64,000 bases of DNA from Haematococcus lacustris (lineage: Eukaryota; Chlorophyta; Chlorophyceae; Chlamydomonadales; Haematococcaceae): the NCBI GenBank assembly GCA_030144725.1, contig JASKMD010000025.1, forward strand, positions 5,319,208-5,383,207, written 5' to 3'. A program made the translations under genes and the position numbers. Below, piece after piece: positions 38,671 through 49,400 of the stretch. Positions within the stretch are counted from its first letter, which is position 1, and each line of letters starts with the position of its first letter. The notes beneath the pieces are model-generated. The model saw nothing but the letters and a program-made list of their open reading frames with translations, was not told the DNA's origin and searched no databases.

Positions 38671-41600
38671 AATTTCCACACACTGACTCACCTCCCGGCC
38701 CTCCTTAGCTCCTCCTGCCGGCCCCCCTCCCCCCTCATCGCCTGCCTCCCCCCTGCTGCTGTCCCCCCGCAGGCCTGCCTCCACCCTGGCCCCGCGCTGC
38801 CCCTCTGCTGCTGTCCCCTCCAAGCTGGTTGCTGTGCTGCCGCCACTGATAGCAGCCACTGGTTCTGTGCCCTCTATGTCCTGCAGCTTGGTTAGCGCCT
38901 TGGCCAAGGCCTGCTCCGTTTCCTGCGCAGCCAACAACCCAGCAGCAGCCTGGGAGGAGGGGCAGGGGTATGCGGCCCAGTATCCTGCCAGCTATACCTG
39001 ACATCCCACCTTACACATGGCTGCTCACCCCACCCTACCCACCGCAGCTACACCTCGCGTGTCCAACTAGGCTGTATTGCTCATAACCTCCCACTCCCCT
39101 GCCCCGGCCCCCCTCTCGTTCCACACCCCCCTTCCCCTTCCCCTTCCCCTCCCCCTGCCCCTCCCCCTCCTCTTTTCTTTCCCCCCTCCCCCTTCCCTTG
39201 TCCTCCCTCCCTCACCAGCCCATGTACAGCCTCACACTCGTTGCTTGCTGCGCGACTGTTGTACACGACAACTCGTTGCTTGCTGCGCGACTGTTGTACC
39301 TACACTCGTTGCTTGCTGCGCGACTGTTGTACCTACGCGACTGTTGTACACCTCCCACCTCCCCTGCCGCACCCACCTTGACCACTGCTGCCGCCTGCAT
39401 CTCCTCCTTCACTGCTGTCTCAGCCGCCTTCATGGCAGCGGCTGCAACAAACTCTGCCTGGTTTGCCGCCTCTTCAGTGGCAACAGCCTGAGGGGGGAGG
39501 GGGAGCAAGGCAGGGTGGCAGCAGATGATGGCAGAACAGCAGGGGGTGGGGTGGCAGCTAGGGGGTGGGGAGCAGCTAGGGGGTGGGGAGCAGCAGGGGT
39601 TTGGAGCAGCAGGGGTGGGAGCAGCAGGGGTGGGAGCAGCAGGGGTTGGATCAGCCCATTGCTCAGGACGCAGCGTTGGTAGAGGCCCTGTGTGTGAAGT
39701 ACCTGCCTGTACCTGGTAGGGGAGCAGCAGGGGGAGCCACCCTGACATCCAGGGCATCAAGGGCATCAAGGCCGACTAGCCAGCTGGTGGGCAGCACTGG
39801 GCAGGCTCAAGGCCTGGGTGGCCTGACCTGCTGTTTTCCCGCTTCCCCTGCCTAACAAGCCCACTGCTCGCCATCCTGTGCAGCAAGCCAGCAATGCGAG
39901 CGTGCTGTGGGGTGAGGCAGTGGTGGGAGGCGAGGCTGGCCTTGAGCAGGCGTGCCTGAACAGCAGTGTGGGTGACAGCCTGCAAGCGTCCAGCTACTGC
40001 CAGACGGTGTCCAGCTGCGGCACCTAGTGCTTCAGTCAGTTGCTGACGCTGGCTATACATACTCTGCTTGCCTGCCTGCCTGCCTGCCAGGTATGTCCTG
40101 CCCCTGCCCCTGCCCTTGTCCAGACCCTGTTCCCTACCTCTACCCAGCCCCAGGCCTGCTGCCCCGGACCTGTGTATACAGCTGCTCCAGCTGGGCCCTC
40201 AGCCGCGTGACCTGCTGGTTCAACTCGGCAACCCGCACCTCAGCGCCCACCAGCTCTGCCTGCAGGCACTGCCACCAAAGGCTGGGACCACAAACCAGGC
40301 GCTGAAAATCCCATGGGACATGCCGGACTTTATCCTGGGGGAAGCGCCCTTTGGAAGTGACATTGCCCTTTGGGCGGAGTGCCCTTTGGGAGTGCGAGAG
40401 TGAGTGACATCGCCTCCTGGCTATAAGTAGGTACCAGCAGGTGTAAGTAGATATGAGCCTAGTGGCGCAATGCCTCCGAGGAAGCGGCCCAGTGCCGCGG
40501 AGCAAGAGCCAGTAGTGTGTGCCCCCCCCCCCATTTGAAGCTGTCATCAGCTTATAATTAGTGCATGTTTTGTCATGCCAAATCTATGCATAGCCCTGTC
40601 ACAGGGGTCAGGCAATGCTGTAGGTGGTAGGCGACCGTGACCATGTGCATGCCATGTATAGGCCATGTGCATGCCATGCGATGGGAACTCCACACAGACG
40701 AAAAAACCGTTTTGTAGTAGTTCACAATTAGTGTGTTCGACTGCAATGAAGGCTCAAGGTTGAGGGCCAAGGCGCTGAAAATCCCATGTTGCTATATATA
40801 TGTTGCTATATGTTCCCACATGGCACTGCCATGCTGCTTGAATGCTGCTTCTGGGGCGCTCGTACCTAGGGGCCGTAGTTCAAGCTCTGGCAATGCTGCA
40901 GCTGGGGGGGGGGTTAGGGTTAGGGTTAGGGTTAGGGTTAGGGCTAACCCTAACCCTAACCCTAACCCTAACCCTTGCCTGGCAGCGACCCTATGTGAGG
41001 GTGTTATCCACAGCACCTGCCATCAGCTCCATGCTCCTGTGCTACCACTTGCCTCACTCATACGTCACCAGGTTTGCCGACATGGCATCAGCACATTGAG
41101 CTGTCACAGCCTGGGCCTGGCATAGCTGGAGAGGCTATCCTTTCTTACCTTCATGACTGGGTCAGCCGCTTCACCTTGCATTTGCATGCGGTTCACCACC
41201 TCTGCGTACTGCTGCTGCAGACGAGTGCTTTCCTCTATCAATGACACCACCTCCATCACCGATGCCTTGCTTTTGTCTTTGGCCTCCACAGCTGCGACTG
41301 CCAACTGCAGGCTCATGAAACAAGTGCAAGTCGAGACGGTGCAAGTCAAACTGGCTGCTATGATATTCTACTGCGGTTCCACGCTGCCGCACCTGGGCGA
41401 CCTCCTGGGCTTCTGCTTCCAGCGCCTCGCGAACCTGTGTCCGTTCCTCTAGCTGCTGCTGCGCGCTCTCCAGTGCAATCTCCAGCGGGTTGGCATCGTC
41501 CATTGAGTCGCTCATGCTCGCCAGTGGGTGGAAGCGCGTAGGTGCATCGCAGCAACCCACATGACGCCTGTTGGGCTGCATTACTGGCGGCACTATGTGA

Positions 41601-41731
41601 CGAAATGCCCTGTTATACCGCGTACGCCCGCTACTTGCTGCACTGGCCGGGAGGGCAACAAGCATTCTCCGTCCGACATAGTGCGTGAACCCTGACCCCA
41701 GCATCGATGCTCCGCACGTCAACATTGGCAA
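29970..41731 (-). CDS. KEA-type K+/H+ antiporter (CPA2), plastid-targeted with N-terminal coiled coil
   Basis: About 23 minus-strand exons: 41731-41393 (ATG, Ser/Ala/Arg-rich putative transit peptide, coiled coil), 41304-41149, 40259-40170, then near 40050-39840, 39487-39376, 38949-38692 (coiled-coil, Ala/Glu-rich). Membrane exons follow near 38181-38003, 37731-37627, 37051-36982 ([18 protein letters not shown]), 36647-36520 ([18 protein letters not shown]), 36223-36104, 35621-35550 ([14 protein letters not shown]), 34909-34818 ([16 protein letters not shown]), 34502-34327, 34243-34175 ([17 protein letters not shown]), 33733-33640 ([15 protein letters not shown]), 33498-33370, 32740-32663 ([12 protein letters not shown]) and 32385-32272. 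The TrkA-N/RCK nucleotide-binding domain is at 31775-31646 ([18 protein letters not shown]), 31398-31240 and 30697-30561; the C-terminus is at 30151-29970. The family exchanges K+ for H+ in chloroplast envelope or thylakoid; the long coiled-coil N-terminus resembles KEA1/KEA2. The stop at 29970 is tentative because a donor-like AAAG|GTACGG precedes it. Confidence 0.88.
30188..30330. repeat. (CA)n microsatellite
   Basis: Interrupted CA repeats in the KEA intron between the last two exons. Confidence 0.9.
34565..34802. repeat. CCCTGCTTTGCCCCGC minisatellite
   Basis: About a dozen units of 16-19 bp in a KEA intron; frames across it ([10 protein letters not shown]) are artefacts. Confidence 0.9.
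37315..37575. repeat. (AGGGTC)n / GGGCAGC minisatellite
   Basis: Six-base AGGGTC runs separated by GGGCAGC, in a KEA intron. Confidence 0.9.
38541..38667. repeat. (TA)n microsatellite
   Basis: About 45 uninterrupted TA units follow two imperfect copies of gactgtaatatata, in the KEA intron next to the exon at 38692. It is strikingly AT-only in a GC-rich locus. Confidence 0.95.
40316..40769 (+). mobile_element. non-autonomous Fanzor deletion derivative
   Basis: It begins ggacatgccggactttatcc and ends caaggttgagggcca, the two family-2 termini in reverse orientation relative to the large copies. Between them lie only the 5' flank (gcctcctggctataagtagg, tgcctccgaggaagcggccc) joined directly to the 3' noncoding block, starting at the C-run and running ...catgccaaatctatgc. 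No coding sequence is left. The 19-bp sequence AGGCGCTGAAAATCCCATG occurs immediately on both sides (40297-40315 and 40770-40788). It lies in a KEA intron. Confidence 0.85.
40911..40975. repeat. head-to-head telomeric-repeat tract
   Basis: Five TTAGGG units (40914-40943) are followed at once by five TAACCC units (45-74 of 40900), giving a near-perfect palindrome of telomere repeats. The order TTAGGG then CCCTAA is that of a telomere-telomere junction. It lies in a KEA intron between the exons at 41149 and 40259. Confidence 0.95.
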
Positions 41732-41937
41732 TGCTAGTGCTACGTCAACCCCCCAGCTTTGCTCGCTTTGCTCGTCCCGTGCCTTCCGTTGGGGCCGTTG
41801 GGTCGTTTATTCCTTGTGCCACACTGTTGCTGCTGACTGCCGCCGCTGGTTCTTACAGCTTCTGCACCACTGCTGGCCTGTCAGCTGTGAGCGTGGCTTA
41901 CACACCCGGTCATGGAACCTGCAGGGGTGAGGTGGTC

Positions 41938-42250
41938 GGGCGCCCTCAACTAACAGAAAACCGACCCTGGTTGTAGGACGGCTGTAACTCTGCACTCACT
42001 GCACCTAATACTATGCTAATGATCCATGATGTTGGCAACCCAGCCAGCTACCTTTCCACCATCTCAACACAATCATGCAGCCGGAGCACAGCAAAGCAAC
42101 AAAGTCAGTGGCTCAAATATGAGCCGTTGCGGGGCATGCAGTCATCGCTGCGACCGCCCGCGTCGCTTAGTCTGCTCTACATGAGCATGCGCGTCGTCAG
42201 CAGCAGTTGGATCGGGGAACGGTTGTTGCAATGTGGCACGGAGGCCGTTG
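41938..42250 (-). mobile_element. second copy (reverse) of the 7425-8642 transposon, right part only
   Basis: The end tcgggcgccctcaacta.. followed by accgaccctgg, then ggacggctgtaactctgcac and ggcatgcagtcatcgctgcg match the reverse complement of 8610 down to about 8290, with scattered substitutions. The other half is missing. It lies between the divergent KEA and kinase genes. Confidence 0.7.
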
Positions 42251-42436
42251 GCAGGTGCGGTTGGGAGAGGTGGCCGCTTGCGCTTGGCAGCTGTCTGCGG
42301 CACATCTATGTTGTCGAGGGTGGACCTATGTGTGTGAAGGGACATGTGCTCCAGCAGCGCAGCAAGCTCCATGAAGCGGCCAGCTCCATGCACGTATCCA
42401 CCCGCACAAATCCACCACCTCCCAGACCACTTCCCC

Positions 42437-42991
42437 CGCCCCGCCCCGCCCCGCCCCCCGCCCCGCCCCGCCCCGCCCCCCGCCCCGCCCCGCCCCCCGC
42501 CCCGCCCCGCCCCCCGCCCCGCCCCGCCCCCCGCCCCGCCCCGCCCCCCGCCCCGCCCCGCCCCCCGCCCCGCCCCGCCCCCCGCCCCGCCCCGCCCCCC
42601 GCCCCGCCCCGCCCCCCGCCCCGCCCCGCCCCCCGCCCCGCCCCGCCCCCCGCCCCGCCCCGCCCCCCGCCCCGCCCCGCCCCGCCCCCCGCCCCGCCCC
42701 GCCCCCCGCCCCGCCCCGCCCCCCGCCCCGCCCCGCCCCCCGCCCCGCCCCGCCCCCCGCCCCGCCCCGCCCCCCGCCCCGCCCCGCCCCCCGCCCCGCC
42801 CCGCCCCCCGCCCCGCCCCGCCCCCCGCCCCGCCCCGCCCCCCGCCCCGCCCCGCCCCCCGCCCCGCCCCGCCCCCCGCCCCGCCCCGCCCCCCGCCCCG
42901 CCCCGCCCCCCGCCCCGCCCCGCCCCCCGCCCCGCCCCGCCCCGCCCCGCCCCGCCCCGCCCCGCCCCGCCCCGCCCCGCCCCGCCCCGCC
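42437..42991. repeat. 17-bp CCCCCCGCCCCGCCCCG satellite
   Basis: About 28 copies of a 17-bp C/G-only unit with one or two irregular units near 42680, ending in a (CCCCG)n tail. The minus strand has G4-G4-G6 blocks throughout, so it could form G-quadruplexes. Frames across it (PAPPPAPPRP) are artefacts. It lies about 500 bp upstream of the kinase start. Confidence 0.97.
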
Positions 42992-43494
42992 CTACGTCCC
43001 ACGGGACTCCTCAACCCTGTGTGCTGCAGTATTGTGCACAATGTGTGTTGGTCACTTTGCCCCAGCCCACCTCATCATGCATCAAATCGGGATGAAAACG
43101 CATCACAATTCATAACACTCTCTGTCATCCCTCACCTCCGTCACAGTGTCTTGAAACATGGGCACAATTGGGGTGTTGTTGTCAGGCTTCATGCACGGCA
43201 GGCATGGCACACTCATGCACGTGCTGCATGCAGCTCTGTCGCCACCCATTCGAGTCAGGAAGAAAGGGAGAAAGGGAGGAGTGAGTTCCTATGGATTCAT
43301 GCATCTGGATGTACACAAGCTTGTAGTGATGTATTTTCGGCAAGCCACACTCACTGGCCCAGTGCCAAGTGTTCTGCATGCACTGTCCATGTCACATGGC
43401 TTGCACCGTACAGGTTGCTTCATGAAGATCGCCACAACGAATACTGCAGCCTGACATGTCGGGTTAGGAGGACCCCAGCTAGGCGCCAAACGCA
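42992..43494 (+). other. upstream region of the kinase gene
   Basis: No motif or repeat was identified. It should contain the kinase promoter and 5' UTR; no TATA-like element could be assigned with confidence. Confidence 0.35.
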
Positions 43495-46400
43495 ATGGGA
43501 TGTGCAAAAAGCCAGCCTCTTGACCCGCAATCAGAAATGAATAAAGAGCCCACCGCATTTGTTAGGGAGGACCAGGATGAAGCACAGCTAGTTGCATCGG
43601 AGGTGTTGCCAGCCGTTGTCGCGGCGCCTTCAAACGATGACAGCCTTGAAGGCCTACAGACTGAACCTGATGTGGTGGTGAGCTACACTAGCTTCGACGG
43701 ATGCGCAGACGATATTGTTTTGTAGCGCTGGGCGGTAACAGCAGTACTCGTATCGCACATACGTACCCTCTTCCACACAGGCGGCGCTGTGGCAGAACGC
43801 AGTAGGGTTCGGCAGCAGATCAAGCGACATATGGGGAAACCTGCAGCGTGCCTGCGACTACATGGTTTCCGTGTCGCCATCACGCTGTGCTAGGTGTGTA
43901 TCTGAGCAGCCCCCTTGTCCCCTACCATGGCCTCCATTTGAGCCGTACCACTAGGGGCCACTAGGACCCACTAGCAGGACTATTCTAATGATGTTGATGG
44001 GCTGTGGGGAGTATACCCAATGCACATGGACATGTTGCATGAGTGCCTACCACCTGAAATGTTGTCTGACCCGTGAGGGCTATAGTCTAGAGTTGGCATG
44101 ACAAACATGCGCTGATTGTAAGCTGATGACAGCTGAAATGGGGGGGGCGCACTACTGTGCCACAGCAGGCTGCTGCTGCTGCTGGGCCTTGGGTGGCTTG
44201 TCTCGCACTCGCTTGTAGCCCAGGCCAGGGTACTCCTTGCCCTTGGCTGGCAGCGCTCCCTGGTCTGGCCAGAAGCACAGCTCCAGTGGCCGCCACTTGC
44301 TCTCCCCAATGCGCTGCATGTTCAGCGCTGCATTGCAGTCCCTGTCCAGCCACCTGCCTGGCTGTGGCGCTGGCTTGGCTTTGGCAGCCTTGCCCTGGGC
44401 CTTGCCTGCGCCCTTGGTGGGCTCAGCTGCCGGCTCAGCCTTGGTGCGCTTGCTGCGCTTGGCTGGCTGGGGAGAGCTGGGCCCTGGCTCTGAGGCTGCG
44501 GTCGGTGTGGCTTCCTGGCTGCTGCGTGGGGCCTGTGGGGGCTTGCGGGGGGCCACTACCGGGCACCACATCATACCCAGTACTGGCTGGTCACGCTGCT
44601 GGCTCCAGGGTGGGCGCAGCAGGCGGGGTTTCGCCTGCCCTGCTGGGGGCTTTCAGCCTGCAGGCCTGGGGGCCTTGCGCTTGTTCAGCTGCCTCTCACA
44701 TGGCTGCTGGCCATTCACCGCTGAGCTGACCCGTCTGGTGCGGTGCTCATCCACTAGCACCACCCTACCCCGCCGCTGGTCTGTCCCCCTGGTCCTGCAC
44801 ACCACCTTGCAGCAGGCACGCAACACCGCATCAGCACCCCAGCCCCCCCTTGTGCCAATGCTAGGTGCTCCAAAGAACACCACAAGCTGCTTGGCATGCC
44901 CATGGCGCTCCATGGACACCTCCGCCATGTCCTCCTCCAACTGCAGCCATGCACACAGGTTAGGCATGACCAGGTTAGGCATGACACAGTCAACTACTTC
45001 TTCACTTCATGCCCAACCCACCACATCTCAATACATAACCCACCCTCCCACCCACCCACCCCCACCTTCTTGAAGAACTGCTCCAGTGTCCGGTCCTGAG
45101 CTCCGTACAGCCTCAGCCGCTGCTCTGCCCACTTGGGGTCCAGGTACACCTCCCACACCGCATCCCCGGTGGCCAGGGTGACGGTGATGTGCTTCAGGTT
45201 GGCCTCCAGGGAGGTGCCGGCTGTGCTGGCTGCTGCCAGGTGCTGGAGGTGGGGCTTGATCGGAGCCAGCCACCGCTCAGTGTCACGGCGGGCATTGTTC
45301 AGGCCGCTGGCATGCTTGACCTGGCCCTTGGTCAGCTTCCACCGGCGCAGCTGGTCTGCCATGAGCTGGCCTGTCATCGGATCCCACACCCCTGAGGCTG
45401 CACTGACTGCCTGGGTGACGCCGGGGTCGATGCCCACCCCAATCTGAGTGGCTGGGTTGAACACAAACTCACGCTGCTCAGCTAGGCCCTTGCCAATGCG
45501 GGGCAGTCCCAACTCATGGGCCGCTACTGCTGCTGCACCTGGGGCTGCCGCTGGGCTGCTGGAGGGGCCTGCTGCTGAGGGTGGAGCAGGAGGGGTTGGA
45601 AGGGGGCGGGTGTAGTGCACACATACACTGACACCATCAGTCTCCACTGTCCGCTCGAACTCAAAGCTTTGGTTGGCCAGCTTGCCTGTGCTGAACCACC
45701 TGTCCCAATGGTTGCTACGGGCTGGCTCTGCGGTCAACACCTTTTCTTTCTCCCTTGCGAGCCCCAGCTGCTGGCACACCCCATGCAACACCCTGCTATC
45801 CACCTACGACGAACCTTGTTTTCGCGGGCTTTCAATCGGAAGCGGCTCTTGCTCCGCGGCACTGGGCCGCTTCCTCGGAGGCATTGCGTCACTAGGCTCA
45901 TATCTACCAACACCTGCTGATACCTACTTATACCCAGGAGGCGATGTCACTCACTCTCGCACCTCCAAAGGGCACTCCTAAAGGGCACTGCCTAAATACT
46001 CAACTCTTTCAGCACCAAGTGACGGCCGGCGGGAGTGGAGTCAGCATCAGCCAGAGGGGGGCCTACACCAAGGGAGGCATGGCCCTCATGGCCACGTGGG
46101 GGTGAGGGACCTTGGAACCTGGGCTGGTGGGGTAGTCTCATAGCTTGAGGGTTTTTGCCAACACCGGTTACTGCCAGGGGCAGCTTGAGAATGTCGGTCG
46201 AGGCGAGCGGGGCCTGTCATGTGCATCAGCACCATCACCATCATTTGCTGCAGGCAGTGCTCAGACAGCAGTGAGCAAAACGCTCAGCAACATATGCAGG
46301 TAGGCAATACAGCCTTGACGCACCCTGGGTTAGCAATGTGGGTGGAGTGGGTGGCGTGGGTAATACCCTTCTTGCGCATCTTGCTCGACATCACCCCGTG

Positions 46401-49400
46401 GCCCAGTGTGGCCCAGCATGGCCCAGCTGTGAAGCAGTCCAGCTCAGGGTCAGATTGCATGCAGGGGAGGAAGGGTAGTAGCATGTAGCCCCATGGTGGC
46501 ATTGTTTGGCACCGCTGCCGATGAACTTCGCTAGCGCTTGTTTCTCCATGCATGTCAGCTGGCCCATGTCAGAGTTGTCCAGCGTGATGGTGCATGTGGT
46601 AACTATGAATGACATGGTGGTTGTGCTGTGTTGATTCACACCGCTTAAGCCGCCAGCTGCAAGACTCATAGACATAGGCATAGAGCTGCATGGTCCATCA
46701 AAGTCTGATGGGACATGCTGGAGGAAAAGGTCATCTCCATGCTCACTCTTTGCTTCCGTTGTCAGCTATTTTGTGCCACACTCCTGTTTCTATGTTGATG
46801 CTGTGTGCAGTGTGGTGGTACTGAGCACAAGTCAACACTTTGCCAAAATTGTCTGCAACAGCAGCTCACCTTTGTATGTATTGAGCAAGGGCAGCGAGCT
46901 CAGCCTCTCATCAGAAGTGCCCACATTCGTGCAAGCCATCGCTTCTGGCCAGCCAATGCAAATCCAGGCAGACATGGTGAGTTGCTACAAAGGGGTGCAG
47001 GGGGTGTCATCACCCTGACTCGTGGCACACAGAGCACCCTGGCCTCCACCACACCACGTCGTGCCGCAGGAGGAAGCAGAAGGCCGCACCCTTGGCATAG
47101 ACTGCATGGAGCTCCTCAACAAGGCTGGTTGCACCAGTTTTGTGATCCTTCCACTGTAAGGCGCCATGCTGTGCACTTTCACCTGACGTGAGCACTGATC
47201 TGATGCCTCAACCATTGGATGTGGGCAACCAACACGCAGTATGTTTGCTGGACAAGCGATGGGGGCGCTTATGCTGGCAGGTGATGACACGCTCAACAAT
47301 GGGTGGGTGTGGCTGAGAACTGAGCCCTGGCAGCCCCCTTGTCCCTCACTAGGGCCTCCATTTGAGTCGTACCACTAGGGACCACTAGTGGCCACTAGCT
47401 GGACTACCCAAATGGTGTTAAGGTGCTGTGTGTACCTGGCAGCACACAGCTCCACAACCACATGCAAGTGTGGGGCGCACTGCAGGTCGCCCAACCAATG
47501 GATGGCAAGCTTCTGGCCATGGGTGGCTATGTATGTAGCAGAGGTGAATGCCATCAGGCTGGTGGATTTACTGGAGAAAATACAAACTGCTCCATCCTTG
47601 CATTCACTGGCTCATGTGGTCACCAACGAGCTGAAATGCTGGTTTGAGTGGCCTTTGAAGGAGGAGACAGAGGCACGTCTAGTGCTCTTATCAGAAGGTG
47701 AGCACTGCTGAGCTGAGCAGGCAGAACATCAGGCTCACCACCCACCATACAATGGCGTTGTGATGGAGTTTTGAGCAGAAATGAAAAGTACCAATTGCAC
47801 CGACTGCTGTTGTACAAGAAACTGGAAGGCTTAGCAGTAACCAACGTGGCAGGTCTTGGCCTGGAGGCAATCAGACATAACACTATGAGTACGGGGTTCA
47901 CGCATGTTGCACTCTTGACATGTGTGTGACATCTGCATGTTGTTCAGATCAAGTGAGCGCCTTGGTACTGTCGCAACCTGTGGCGGTGGACAGAGGTGCC
48001 AGCAGCCTCACCAGGACCAAGTCTCAGCCAGTGCCCATCACCACAGGCACCACACGTGCAGTCACCTTTGCTGGAATGGGCACAAGAGCCGATGACGTGC
48101 GGCTAGCAAGCCGTGCTGCCATACCAGCGCTGAGGCGCATCGGCGAACAAAGTGCAGATTTAGCCTTGTCCAAGTCGGCCCCGCCGTCAAGCAAGTCTGC
48201 ATGCAGTCCTGAGCAAGATGAGGATGCAGGGACACTTCTGGGACAGGGCATGCGGGCTGAGGCAGCAGCAGCACTCCACACAGACAAAGATGGCTATGGC
48301 GGCGGTCATGAGAAAAGGCAGCCAACGAGCAGCAGCCCTGAGCTTGCTGAAGGCGCTGGTGGTGCAGCGTCCCCTATACGCCGCACTGCAAGCTCTTTGT
48401 CCGCACGGCAGAGCACTGAGGGCAGGCTGTTGGGCACCCAAATGAGCCTGCTCAACACCCTCACAAGGCGATGTCTTGTGGAAGGTAGGCTGCTGTGGAT
48501 GAGAGCTTCAGACATGCATCACATGGTGCGCTGCACTATGGTCATGATGGGTATTGCCTTGAGCATTTATTGCAGGGTCAGTGCAGCTGTGGTGCACCCA
48601 TCTTGTGCATGCCCTTTTGCCGGATGATCTATGCTGGATGACGTATCAAAGGACTTTATCTGGACTTTATCTGGACTGGACTTCAGCTGGACTTTATCCT
48701 TGCGGAAAGCGCCCTTTGGAAGTGACAATGCCCTTTGGTCGGAGTGCCCTGTGTGTGTATGTACAGGCAGCAAGCTGCTGTTTGTGGCTGACGTTATGGC
48801 AGCGTTAAAGAAGTATGGCGAACCTTGGAAGGACATATTCTTAGACCAAGTGCGTTGCGTCGGCAGGCAGCAGCCTGCAACTAGAAGAACTGGTAGTGCA
48901 TACACAGAGCACGAGCCAAGGGGCGTGGGTGTAGCCTTGACATGCAATGTGCATGACATGGTGGTGAGGGTGTTGTTGTCACATGGCCTGTTCAGGCTCA
49001 AGTCGCCAACCCCGTGTGGGTGATTGCTGCCCCCCTTGCAAGTGATGGCATCCATCTGGGCGCCATTGTCTGGCTGTCAAGTTCCAGGTCAGCTGTTGCT
49101 GCAAAGCATGTCTTCCATGAAGCTCATGGCTCGTGGTGAATGAGTAGCAGCTCTCTGCTCCTTGTGTGTTGCTTGCAGGCTCAACCCCACTATGCTGGCC
49201 AGTGCCGCCAAGACCAGTCTCCCTCCTTTGTTGCACAGTTTGGCCGACCAGCTGCTGCTGGTCACTCAGCAGGCAACACAACTGCGCAGCCATAACTCAA
49301 TAAGCGCCATTGACGAGGTGAGCTGGGTTGCAAGACAGGTCGCTGAGGGCAGGGTGTCAGGCACACAACAGAGCGCCTGACACAATCACATTGTGGTGTC

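Larger units (their letters stand above)
43907..45990 (-). mobile_element. Fanzor element copy D
   Basis: The family-1 left end (cagcccccttgtcccctacc, ccactaggggccactagg), the 3' noncoding block with eight G, the longest coding relic, and the 5' flank (ggctttcaatcggaagcggc, ttcctcggaggcattgcg, aggcgatgtcactcactctc) ending in ggcactcctaaagggcact. It occupies the kinase intron between 43893 and 46254. Confidence 0.8.

Noticed and set aside
42013..43540. Pro/Ala/Arg-rich frames of 300-400 residues on both strands
   Set aside because: Artefacts of the 17-bp C/G satellite at 42437-42991; no domain in the flanks.
47388..47711. Independent small gene beginning at 47388
   Set aside because: The frame is explained by a kinase exon (47486-47697) with matching phases on both sides; the upstream part is Fanzor end sequence and intron.
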